Positions 1 to 6,026 of a DNA stretch of 6,026 bases are shown here, piece by piece (position 1 is the stretch's first letter; every line of letters starts with the position of its first letter). The notes below the pieces were generated by a model that worked only from the letters and a program-made list of their open reading frames with translations, had not been told where the DNA came from and ran no database searches. The stretch is from Syntrophomonas sp. (lineage in GTDB: Bacteria > Bacillota > Syntrophomonadia > Syntrophomonadales > Syntrophomonadaceae). The DNA is taken from positions 1 through 6,026 of the forward strand of contig DLUN01000081.1 of assembly GCA_003444615.1 (NCBI GenBank), in the 5' to 3' direction. The translations under genes and the position numbers were made by a program.

Positions 1-769
<769 letters not shown>

Positions 770-815
770 TATAGATTCATTCCAAAAGATTTAATCAGAA
801 AAATAATCAGGAAAA

Positions 816-843
816 GACGCTTAGACTCAAAATGTCTAAGCGC
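816..843. repeat. Left copy of exact 28-bp hairpin repeat
   Basis: The sequence is a 9-bp perfect stem, CGCTTAGAC/GTCTAAGCG, with loop TCAAAAT, and flanking bases are also shared with the copy at 996-1023 (28/28 identical, 180 bp apart). Read on the minus strand, the hairpin is followed by TCTTTTCC, so this copy could act as a weak terminator for leftward transcription. On the plus strand no T-run follows it. Confidence 0.85.
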
Positions 844-869
844 GAGAGTGTCAAAAAAGTTGCTAAAAA

Positions 870-959
870 GAGATCGCCACGTCGCTACGCTCCTCGCGAT
901 GACATACCAGAAGGCCATCTTATGTGTCATTGCGAGCCCCGGAGGGGCGTGGCAATCTC
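870..959. repeat. Core inverted repeat, 36-bp imperfect arms
   Basis: The left arm 870-905 (starting GAGATCGCCACG, ending CGATGACAT) pairs with the right arm 924-959 (starting GTGTCATTGCG, ending GGCAATCTC). The arms have equal length, a few mismatches and an 18-base loop. Transcribed, this would form a long GC-rich hairpin. The motif with ATTGCCACG, a CTCC-rich centre and CGCAATGACA looks like an interspersed repeat often met in intergenic regions of anaerobic Firmicutes; that comparison is from memory. Confidence 0.85.
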
Positions 960-997
960 GAACTTCTAACCATTAATAGACTTCTTTGACAGTCTGA

Positions 998-1031
998 CGC
1001 TTAGACTCAAAATGTCTAAGCGCCTTTTTTT
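998..1031 (+). terminator. Rho-independent terminator (right copy of the 28-bp hairpin)
   Basis: A perfect 9-bp stem CGCTTAGAC/GTCTAAGCG (998-1006 and 1014-1022) with a 7-base loop is followed by CC and seven consecutive T (1025-1031). This is a textbook intrinsic terminator for rightward transcription. It would end transcripts coming from the collagen-like gene, about 230 bp after its stop, and insulate the glycosyltransferase gene. It is also the right end of the nested inverted-repeat element. Confidence 0.85.
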
Positions 1032-1131
1032 GCGCATAGCTTCAGTACCGAAAGGTTCATAAGTTTGCTATTGAATCAAGTGACCAAATTTTAATCTCGT
1101 CAATAAACTAGTAAGTGAAGTGTCATGGGGC

Positions 1132-1136
1132 AGGTG
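1132..1136 (+). promoter_or_regulatory. Ribosome binding site deciding the glycosyltransferase start
   Basis: AGGTG, within GGGGCAGGTG, lies 6 bases before the ATG at 1143. The other in-frame ATG, at 1125, is preceded only by gtgaagtgtc, a weaker match. This favours 1143, which also gives the typical family opening MEISIVLCTFN. Confidence 0.5.
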
Positions 1137-1142
1137 AAATTT

Positions 1143-2969
1143 ATGGAAATTAGTATTGTTCTTTGCACTTTCAATTACCCATCGGTTGTAAGATTATGTC
1201 TGGACCATATCAGAAAATATGCTGATGTTCCTTATGAATTAATTGTAGTAGATAATGGCTCGGACTCTGAACAATTAAAGTACTTGCAATCCCAAAAGGA
1301 TATCAAGCTTATTTCCATTACTGAAAATATGGGGATTGCACGAAGCTATAATGAGGGAGCTAAGATTGCCCGGGGAAATTACATCTTATTTATGACCTGT
1401 TATAGCTTGTTAACGAAGAAAAGCTTAAGCAGCATGCTGGCTTGCCTAAAAAAAGAGAAAAATTGCGCACTGGTAGGGCCGGTCAGCAATAATGTGAGCG
1501 GACATCAAAATATTCAAATACCTCATCAAGATATAAATAAACTAAACGATTTTATTGTTCAAAACCGGGAATATAACTCAGGAGCAAGCAGAAGAGTTTT
1601 TCGTCTTCTAAGCCACTGTATGCTGATTAAGAAAGAGGTACTGGAGCAGATCGGAGGCTTTGATGAAAGATTCGGCCTGGGAACTTATGAAGATGATGAT
1701 CTCTGTCTGCAGCTGATAAATCACAGCTATACGCTTTATGTTGCCTTGGATGCTTTTGTTTATTATATAAATCCACTAGTACTTCCTGAGGCAGATGCTG
1801 TCAGTTTCTTTAATCGGTTAAGGGAAAATAAGCAAAAAGCTATTGATAAATGGGGTTTTGATATTGCCAGTTACCTATTAAATATGAAAGCACCGATAAC
1901 TATCAGTGCATGTATGATTGTAAAAAACGAAGAAGAAGTGTTAGCGCGCTGCCTTGACTGTGTAAAGCAATTTGCAGATGAGATAATTATTGTCGATACA
2001 GGCTCAACCGACCGCACCAAGGAAATTGCTCAAAATTATACCAGCCATGTTTATGACTTCCCCTGGATTGATGATTTCGCCGCAGCACGTAACTTCTCTT
2101 TTAGTCACGCTACCAAGGACTATATTTTCTGGTTGGATGCCGATGATGTGATTTATCCTGAAGACATCGAAAAAATACTCAAACTTAAATCCAGCCTGGA
2201 TTGGTCAGTTGACTCAGTCACCATGATTTATAATCTGGGGTTTGACGAACATGGCAATGTTACCAACAGCCTGCGGAGAAATCGCCTGGTCAAGCGCTCC
2301 AAACGCTTTCAGTGGATAGGTGCTGTCCACGAATACTTGGCAGTCTATGGCCAGGTATTTCACAGTGATATTGCCGTTGCTCATAAAAGCGAATGGCATG
2401 ATTCAGACCGCAATATCAAGATTTACGAGAAGCGATTAGCTGCCGGAGAAGAATTTTCTCCCCGGGATCAATTCTATTATGCCAATGAGTTGTATGATCA
2501 TCAGAAATATGAACAAGCTATCGAATGGTATGAAAAATTCCTGGCGGGAAAAAAAGGATGGGTAGAAGATAATCTTTCTGCCTGCAACAAACTGGTGGAC
2601 TGCTATTACCACTTGGGCGACCTGGAAAAGGTTGAAGCGTATATTATCAAATCCTTTTTGTACGATACTCCTCGCGCAGAGTTTTGCTGCAGGCTGGGCT
2701 ATCATTTCCTGTCAAACCATCAATATAAGCAGGCAGCCTTCTGGTATGATCTGGCCACAAAACTGCAAAGGCCTCCTGAAAACCAGGGATTTGTTAATCA
2801 TGCTGCCTGGACCTGGCTTCCCCATCTGCAGCTGTGTGTATGCTATGATCGCCTGGGACAATACGAACTAGCTTACCATCACAATGAAATGGCTGCCAAG
2901 TATGTTCCTAATCATTCCAGCGTCATACAAAACCAGGAGTATTTGAAAAAACGTTTAGGACTAAAGTGA
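1143..2969 (+). CDS. Two-domain family-2 glycosyltransferase with TPR-like C-terminal region
   Basis: Predicted cytoplasmic sugar transferase of 608 residues; an alternative ATG at 1125 adds six. Residues 2-245 form a first GT-A (GT2) domain with SIVLCTFN, VVDNGS (D37) and the acceptor-side GTYEDDDL (E183-D186). Where the metal-binding DXD should follow YILF it reads MTCYS (84-88), so this domain is probably inactive or has another role. Residues 250 to about 435 form a second GT2 domain of the SunS/WaaE-like type, with SACMIVKNEEE, IIVDTGSTDRT (D285), the DFAAARN motif and an intact DXD in LDADD (331-335). From about 438, SPRDQFYYANELYDHQKYEQA starts a TPR-like helical tail reaching the C-terminus, common in this family and probably used for protein substrates or partners. 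There is no signal peptide or membrane segment. It lies downstream of the collagen-like protein, behind a terminator. Glycosylation of that protein is an inference; the donor sugar is unknown. Confidence 0.9.
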   Translation: MEISIVLCTFNYPSVVRLCLDHIRKYADVPYELIVVDNGSDSEQLKYLQSQKDIKLISITENMGIARSYNEGAKIARGNYILFMTCYSLLTKKSLSSMLACLKKEKNCALVGPVSNNVSGHQNIQIPHQDINKLNDFIVQNREYNSGASRRVFRLLSHCMLIKKEVLEQIGGFDERFGLGTYEDDDLCLQLINHSYTLYVALDAFVYYINPLVLPEADAVSFFNRLRENKQKAIDKWGFDIASYLLNMKAPITISACMIVKNEEEVLARCLDCVKQFADEIIIVDTGSTDRTKEIAQNYTSHVYDFPWIDDFAAARNFSFSHATKDYIFWLDADDVIYPEDIEKILKLKSSLDWSVDSVTMIYNLGFDEHGNVTNSLRRNRLVKRSKRFQWIGAVHEYLAVYGQVFHSDIAVAHKSEWHDSDRNIKIYEKRLAAGEEFSPRDQFYYANELYDHQKYEQAIEWYEKFLAGKKGWVEDNLSACNKLVDCYYHLGDLEKVEAYIIKSFLYDTPRAEFCCRLGYHFLSNHQYKQAAFWYDLATKLQRPPENQGFVNHAAWTWLPHLQLCVCYDRLGQYELAYHHNEMAAKYVPNHSSVIQNQEYLKKRLGLK

Positions 2970-3074
2970 TTCACGCAAACTGGTATATCTTTAAACATCT
3001 GCCCAGCATTAGGAATCCAAACTGATATTTGGCTGCACCTTATGAGAAAAAACTATATATAGCAGTATGGAATG

Positions 3075-3083
3075 TGCTATCAT
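3075..3083 (+). promoter_or_regulatory. Possible extended -10 promoter for the small gene
   Basis: TGCTATCAT fits an extended -10 element (TGn plus five of six TATAAT positions) 38 bases before the ATG at 3122. No good -35 hexamer stands at the right distance; the region upstream is an AT run, ACTATATATA. This is a weak call based on the motif only. Confidence 0.3.
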
Positions 3084-3121
3084 CAAGAAGATTAGCTGTT
3101 TTTAGGAATAGGAGTGAAGAT

Positions 3122-3376
3122 ATGCGTACTCTAGTGGCTACAGCCCTTTCCAACGCCAAGGGTAAAGATATTTTTTGCACAGCTCGTAAAGTTACCGACC
3201 AGCAAATAAGAGTAATCCGCAGTATACCCAGACATCGCTTAGAAGAAGAGGGGTTTACGTTTATCAAGATGCTGTCACTGGAATATCCCAATGTTAAGGG
3301 TTATGCAATTTTTTTTGAGGGACATTATGATGAGATGGTTAAGACTTTGAAGTTACTTGAAAAGGGCTTGCGATAG
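3122..3376 (+). CDS. Small basic protein of unknown function (84 residues)
   Basis: I do not recognise this family. The start at ATG 3122 is chosen because AGGAG (3110-3114) stands 7 bases upstream, the best ribosome binding site in the window. The frame is open back to a TTG at 3029, but that start has no such signal. The protein begins MRTLVATALSNAKGKD and is rich in Lys and Arg. It has an amphipathic stretch, VTDQQIRVIRSIPRHRLEEE (about 32-51), and ends in a probable helix, DEMVKTLKLLEKGLR. It has a single Cys, in DIFCTARK, and no signal peptide, membrane segment or clear nucleotide-binding motif. It stands alone: 152 bp after the glycosyltransferase stop and 119 bp before the regulator start, in the same direction. 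Its good ribosome binding site and possible upstream -10 suggest it is expressed independently. Role unknown. Confidence 0.65.
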   Translation: MRTLVATALSNAKGKDIFCTARKVTDQQIRVIRSIPRHRLEEEGFTFIKMLSLEYPNVKGYAIFFEGHYDEMVKTLKLLEKGLR

Positions 3377-3441
3377 TAAGCTTCTATGAAAAACTTTTCA
3401 TTATCAGACTTAGCAGAAGATTTGCTAAAATAAGCTATAAA

Positions 3442-3495
3442 GACCTGGGAGTGTTATAATTGAATTAAGTATCCACTTGGGGGGAAAACCAGGTC
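3442..3495. repeat. Inverted repeat GACCTGG / CCAGGTC flanking the regulator's promoter and leader
   Basis: A perfect 7-bp inverted repeat has arms at 3442-3448 and 3489-3495, separated by 40 bp. The left arm lies just upstream of the -10 hexamer and the right arm ends exactly against the ATG at 3496. Two half-sites bracketing promoter and ribosome binding site could be an operator, or an RNA stem if transcription enters from upstream. A chance match of 7 bp is also possible. Confidence 0.4.
3452..3460 (+). promoter_or_regulatory. Extended -10 promoter for the sigma-54 activator gene
   Basis: TGTTATAAT combines a perfect TATAAT (3455-3460) with the TGn extension, 35 bases before the ATG at 3496. 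This predicts a leader of roughly 30 bases containing the G-run at 3479-3484. No matching -35 hexamer is seen at 16-18 bp (TTGCTA at 3422 is too far), as is usual for extended -10 promoters. The activator is thus probably transcribed by the housekeeping sigma factor. Confidence 0.55.
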
Positions 3496-6026
3496 ATGGC
3501 TGAAGATAATATTATTCACTCAATTATGGGCAAAGGAATCGACTCCACGCCTGATTCTCTCCTGCCTAAAAATCCCGGTAATAGTATATTTATGAGACTA
3601 GGCATTACTGGGTCAACTTTGTTTAATGCTTTGCCCTATCCAGCCATACTGCTGGATGCAGAAGGAAATGTTCTCGGATCTAATACTTCTTTTCAGAACA
3701 AATTTCCTCAGGACGGCAATGACAATATCCATTCTTTCATTAATCAAGTCCGATCTGCGGCTATACCTCAACGCAACGAAGATTTTAAGGTGGTTTATAA
3801 GGGTAAAGTATATTGGTCGCGCGTAATTGACATTGGTATCAGTCACAACGGCGAAAAACTTGGCTACATACTAATGCTGCGCGATATGAGCCAGGTAGAA
3901 AGAATTTTCCTGGAATTGGCCCATGTCAAGGGATTAAATAAGCAATTAGATCGCATTATCAACGCTTCCTTTGATGGCTTATATATTACTGACGGAAAAG
4001 GCGTAACCCTGCGCTTAAACAAGGCTTTTGAACGGATAACCGGGGTAACCGCCCCAGAATGTTTAGGCCGAAACGTGCGAGAATTAGTGGCAGAGGGATA
4101 TTTTTCTCGTTCGGGCACCTTGCTAGCCTTAGAAAAACGTGCCAGGGTAACAGTACCCCTACAAGCTAAAACGGGTAAGAACGCTCTAGTCACAAGTACT
4201 CCCATTTTTGATGACCAAGGTAATACTGTCCTGGTGGTTACTAATGTACGTGATATGACAGAACTGGTGGAGTTGGAGCAAAGACTGGAGCAGGTTGAGG
4301 GCCTGCGTCAGAAGGAATTAGATGCTATTTTCGACTCGTCCTATGACGGATTGTATATTACTGATGGCCACGGGAACACTCTACGCTTAAATGAGGCTTT
4401 TGAACGAATAACTGGAATAACTGCCCAAGAGTGTGTCGGCAGAAATATGCGCGACTTGGTAGCAGAGGGCTATTTCTCCCGCTCTGGTACCTTACTGGCG
4501 CTGGAGAAGAGATGTGCGGTAACTGTTCCTCTTCAGGCTAGAACCGGTAAAAATGCACTAGTTACCAGTACCCCCATTTTTGATAGCGAAGGGAATATCG
4601 CTTTAGTGGTTACCAATGTCCGCGATATGACTGAGTTGTTGGACCTGGAAGAAAAGTTGGAGAGAGTTGAAGGACTACGTCAAAAAGAACTGGCTGCTAT
4701 ATTTGAATCTTCATATGACGGTCTGTACATAACCGATTGGCAGGGAAATACTATCCGCTTAAACCAGGCTTTTGAACGTATAACCGGAGTGACCGCCCAA
4801 GAATGTGTAGGTAAAAACATGCGGGAACTAGTGGCAGAGGGGTATTTTTCTCGTTCGGGTACCCTCTTAGCCTTGGAACAGAAGCAGTCGGTAACAGTAC
4901 CCTTACAGGCCAAAACCGGTAAAAATGCTTTGGTTACTAGTACTCCTGTCTTTGACGATAACGACAATATTGTCATGGTAGTAACCAATGTACGTGATTT
5001 AACAGAACTCAATCAGTTGAAGCAAAAAGTTGATGACCTAGAGACCCTCAGTAAAGCATACCATGTGGAACTACAACAACTCCGCATGGAATCAAGTGCC
5101 AAGTATGTATTTCATTCTCCTCCCATGAGAGATTTAATGCGTACTCTAATACATGTGGCTTCAGTTGAATCTACGGTATTGATTCAAGGTGAGTCAGGAT
5201 CTGGAAAAGAGGTGGCAGCTGATCTACTTCATTATCATAGCCCCCGTCGGGATATGCCTTTCATAAAGATAAACTGTGCGGCTATTCCTCCAAACTTATT
5301 AGAATCTGAATTATTTGGTTATGAACCAGGAGCGTTTTCTGGTGCTGACCGTCGAGGCAAACCAGGTATTTTTGAACTCTCCAACAACGGTACTCTGTTT
5401 CTGGATGAAATTTCCGAACTACCACTAGATTTACAAGCTAAACTGCTTAGGGTGCTACAAGATCAAACAGTAATGCGTATTGGCGGTACTCAACCCATTC
5501 AAGTAGACGTTCGTATTATCACTGGCTCAAATGTTAACTTATGGGAAATGGTACAGAAAAAACTCTTCCGCGCTGATCTGTATTACCGCTGTAATGTGGT
5601 TCCTATATATGTGCCCCCACTACGAGAGCGAATTGACGATATCCCCGTTTTGACTGCTCATTTTCTGGATATATTTAACAAAAAGTATAAGTTAAATAAA
5701 AGGATAGCACCTGAAGTGCAGCAGGCCTTTATTCAGTATGATTGGCCTGGCAACGTCCGAGAACTACGTAATTTAATAGAACGTTTGGTAGTTACTACTA
5801 TGCATGATTTAATTACCCTCAACGATCTATCTAATTGGACCAAGACTATACCTAATCGGACTCCAGACGATAAAATGCCCACCTTGAAAGAGGCCCTCGA
5901 AGCCACCGAACGGAAACTGTTAGTATCCGCTTTTCAGCGGTGTAAAACTACTTATGAGGTAGCCGAACTGCTGGGTATAAGTCAAGCCAGCGTAGTGAGG
6001 AAAGCTAAAAAATTCAACATTTTAAG
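3496..6026 (+). CDS. Sigma-54-dependent transcriptional activator with four PAS domains and TyrR-like HTH, 3'-truncated by window edge
   Basis: A bacterial enhancer-binding protein: it senses a signal through PAS domains and uses ATP to open promoters held by sigma-54 RNA polymerase. The frame is open from ATG 3496 to the window end (843 residues) with no stop. ATG 3496 is the first start after in-frame stops at 3457 and 3466; a GGGGGG run 11 bases upstream is the only ribosome-binding candidate. Domains: divergent PAS (about 40-135); three 124-residue PAS units (151-274, 275-398, 399-522), each with a coiled-coil-like linker; AAA+ (about 537-775); HTH (about 813-841). AAA+ motifs are Walker A GESGSGKE (565-572), the sigma-54 contact loop GAFSGA (612-617, usually GAFTGA), Walker B FLDE (D637, E638), arginines R692 and R698 in FRADLYYR, and WPGNVRE (750-756). 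The HTH segment, with LLGISQASVVRKAKKFNI, resembles the TyrR type, so only a few residues are probably missing. No receiver domain is present, so direct ligand or redox sensing is likely. Targets are not visible. Confidence 0.93.
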   Translation, partial: MAEDNIIHSIMGKGIDSTPDSLLPKNPGNSIFMRLGITGSTLFNALPYPAILLDAEGNVLGSNTSFQNKFPQDGNDNIHSFINQVRSAAIPQRNEDFKVVYKGKVYWSRVIDIGISHNGEKLGYILMLRDMSQVERIFLELAHVKGLNKQLDRIINASFDGLYITDGKGVTLRLNKAFERITGVTAPECLGRNVRELVAEGYFSRSGTLLALEKRARVTVPLQAKTGKNALVTSTPIFDDQGNTVLVVTNVRDMTELVELEQRLEQVEGLRQKELDAIFDSSYDGLYITDGHGNTLRLNEAFERITGITAQECVGRNMRDLVAEGYFSRSGTLLALEKRCAVTVPLQARTGKNALVTSTPIFDSEGNIALVVTNVRDMTELLDLEEKLERVEGLRQKELAAIFESSYDGLYITDWQGNTIRLNQAFERITGVTAQECVGKNMRELVAEGYFSRSGTLLALEQKQSVTVPLQAKTGKNALVTSTPVFDDNDNIVMVVTNVRDLTELNQLKQKVDDLETLSKAYHVELQQLRMESSAKYVFHSPPMRDLMRTLIHVASVESTVLIQGESGSGKEVAADLLHYHSPRRDMPFIKINCAAIPPNLLESELFGYEPGAFSGADRRGKPGIFELSNNGTLFLDEISELPLDLQAKLLRVLQDQTVMRIGGTQPIQVDVRIITGSNVNLWEMVQKKLFRADLYYRCNVVPIYVPPLRERIDDIPVLTAHFLDIFNKKYKLNKRIAPEVQQAFIQYDWPGNVRELRNLIERLVVTTMHDLITLNDLSNWTKTIPNRTPDDKMPTLKEALEATERKLLVSAFQRCKTTYEVAELLGISQASVVRKAKKFNIL
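3946..5061 (+). repeat. Three tandem in-frame PAS repeats of exactly 372 bp
   Basis: Units at 3946-4317, 4318-4689 and 4690-5061 each encode 124 residues with no length change. By hand count units 1 and 2 differ at about 25 of 124 residues (about 80% identity). All three keep DGLYITD, RLN-AFERITG, LVAEGYFSRSGTLLALE, TGKNALVTSTP and VTNVRD. Third codon positions differ widely (LVAEGYFSRS is written with different codons in unit 2), so the triplication is not recent and the protein has been held constant by selection. Unit 3 diverges mainly in its last 20 residues, where it joins the AAA+ linker. Confidence 0.92.

Larger units (their letters stand above)
812..1028. repeat. Nested inverted-repeat (MITE-like or REP-like) intergenic element
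   Basis: This element fills most of the 770-1142 gene-free gap. From outside in, it has identical 28-bp hairpin sequences at both ends (816-843 and 996-1023). Inside these are partly matching linkers: tgtcaaaaaagt near 849 matches the reverse complement of acttctttgaca near 980 at all but one position. At the core is a 36/36-bp inverted repeat (870-905 and 924-959) around an 18-bp loop. Outside the hairpins, A-rich sequence on the left and T-rich sequence on the right extend the symmetry. The right linker is about 10 bp longer than the left. No ORF of note lies inside. The nested symmetry and clear borders suggest a non-autonomous interspersed element whose ends act as terminators. No transposase or target-site duplication could be identified. 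Confidence 0.75.

Noticed and set aside
816..1023. CRISPR array from two identical 28-bp repeats
   Set aside because: There are only two repeats, spaced by 152 bp, each a self-complementary terminator hairpin, and the intervening DNA is an inverted repeat rather than spacers.
1065..1095. Sigma-A promoter for the glycosyltransferase gene (TTGCTA and TTTAAT)
   Set aside because: The spacer would be 19 bp and both hexamers are poor. A sporulation sigma promoter is equally possible, so no call is made.
2214..2705. Minus-strand frames within the glycosyltransferase gene
   Set aside because: They lie opposite well-supported glycosyltransferase domains with clear motifs, and no separate start signals were seen.
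3029..3121. N-terminal extension of the small protein from a TTG at 3029
   Set aside because: No ribosome binding site precedes it, and a strong AGGAG marks the ATG at 3122; the extension overlaps the likely promoter.
3410..3428. TTAGCA/TGCTAA hairpin as terminator of the small gene
   Set aside because: The stem is only 6 bp and AT-rich, and it is followed by AAATAAGC rather than a T-run.
3864..4205. 113-residue minus-strand frame, similar to another minus-strand frame at 4680-5012
   Set aside because: Both are antisense shadows of the PAS units. They resemble each other only because the sense-strand repeats do, and the activator frame explains the DNA fully.

Overview
The window reads as one end of a draft-assembly contig from a low-to-moderate GC, endospore-forming Firmicute. 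The evidence for spore formation is a collagen-like protein with a BclB-type C-terminal domain, a family found in exosporia. The glycosyltransferase and the sigma-54 activator also have the flavour of anaerobic spore formers (Clostridia or Negativicutes), but the exact lineage cannot be fixed from sequence alone. The first 19 bases are not genomic: they match the Tn5/Nextera mosaic-end adapter. The contig therefore starts artificially, inside the collagen repeat of the first gene.

Layout, all on the + strand: (1) 20-769, the 3' part of a BclB-like collagen-repeat spore-surface protein (26 Gly-X-Y triplets plus a 171-residue C-terminal domain). (2) 770-1142, a gene-free stretch that is mostly one roughly 210-bp nested inverted-repeat element. 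It is bounded by two exact 28-bp copies of a hairpin sequence, and the right copy forms a convincing intrinsic terminator. (3) 1143-2969, a protein with two family-2 glycosyltransferase domains and a TPR-like tail; the first domain appears to have lost its DXD motif and the second is intact. (4) 3122-3376, a small basic protein of unknown function with a very good ribosome binding site. (5) 3496 to the window end, a sigma-54-dependent activator without a stop codon in the window. It has one divergent N-terminal PAS domain, three PAS repeats of exactly 124 residues each, an AAA+ domain with a GAFSGA loop, and a TyrR-like helix-turn-helix at the very edge.

Functionally, the collagen-like protein and the glycosyltransferase plausibly belong together: the X-Y-Thr triplets offer many Thr acceptors, and collagen-like exosporium proteins are known to be O-glycosylated. 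They are separated by a terminator, so they are probably separate transcription units. The small protein and the activator have their own apparent start signals. The activator's targets lie outside the window. The most unusual items are the triplicated PAS array, the nested palindromic terminator element, and the glycosyltransferase fusion with a degenerate first domain. No CRISPR array, tRNA, rRNA or transposase gene was seen.
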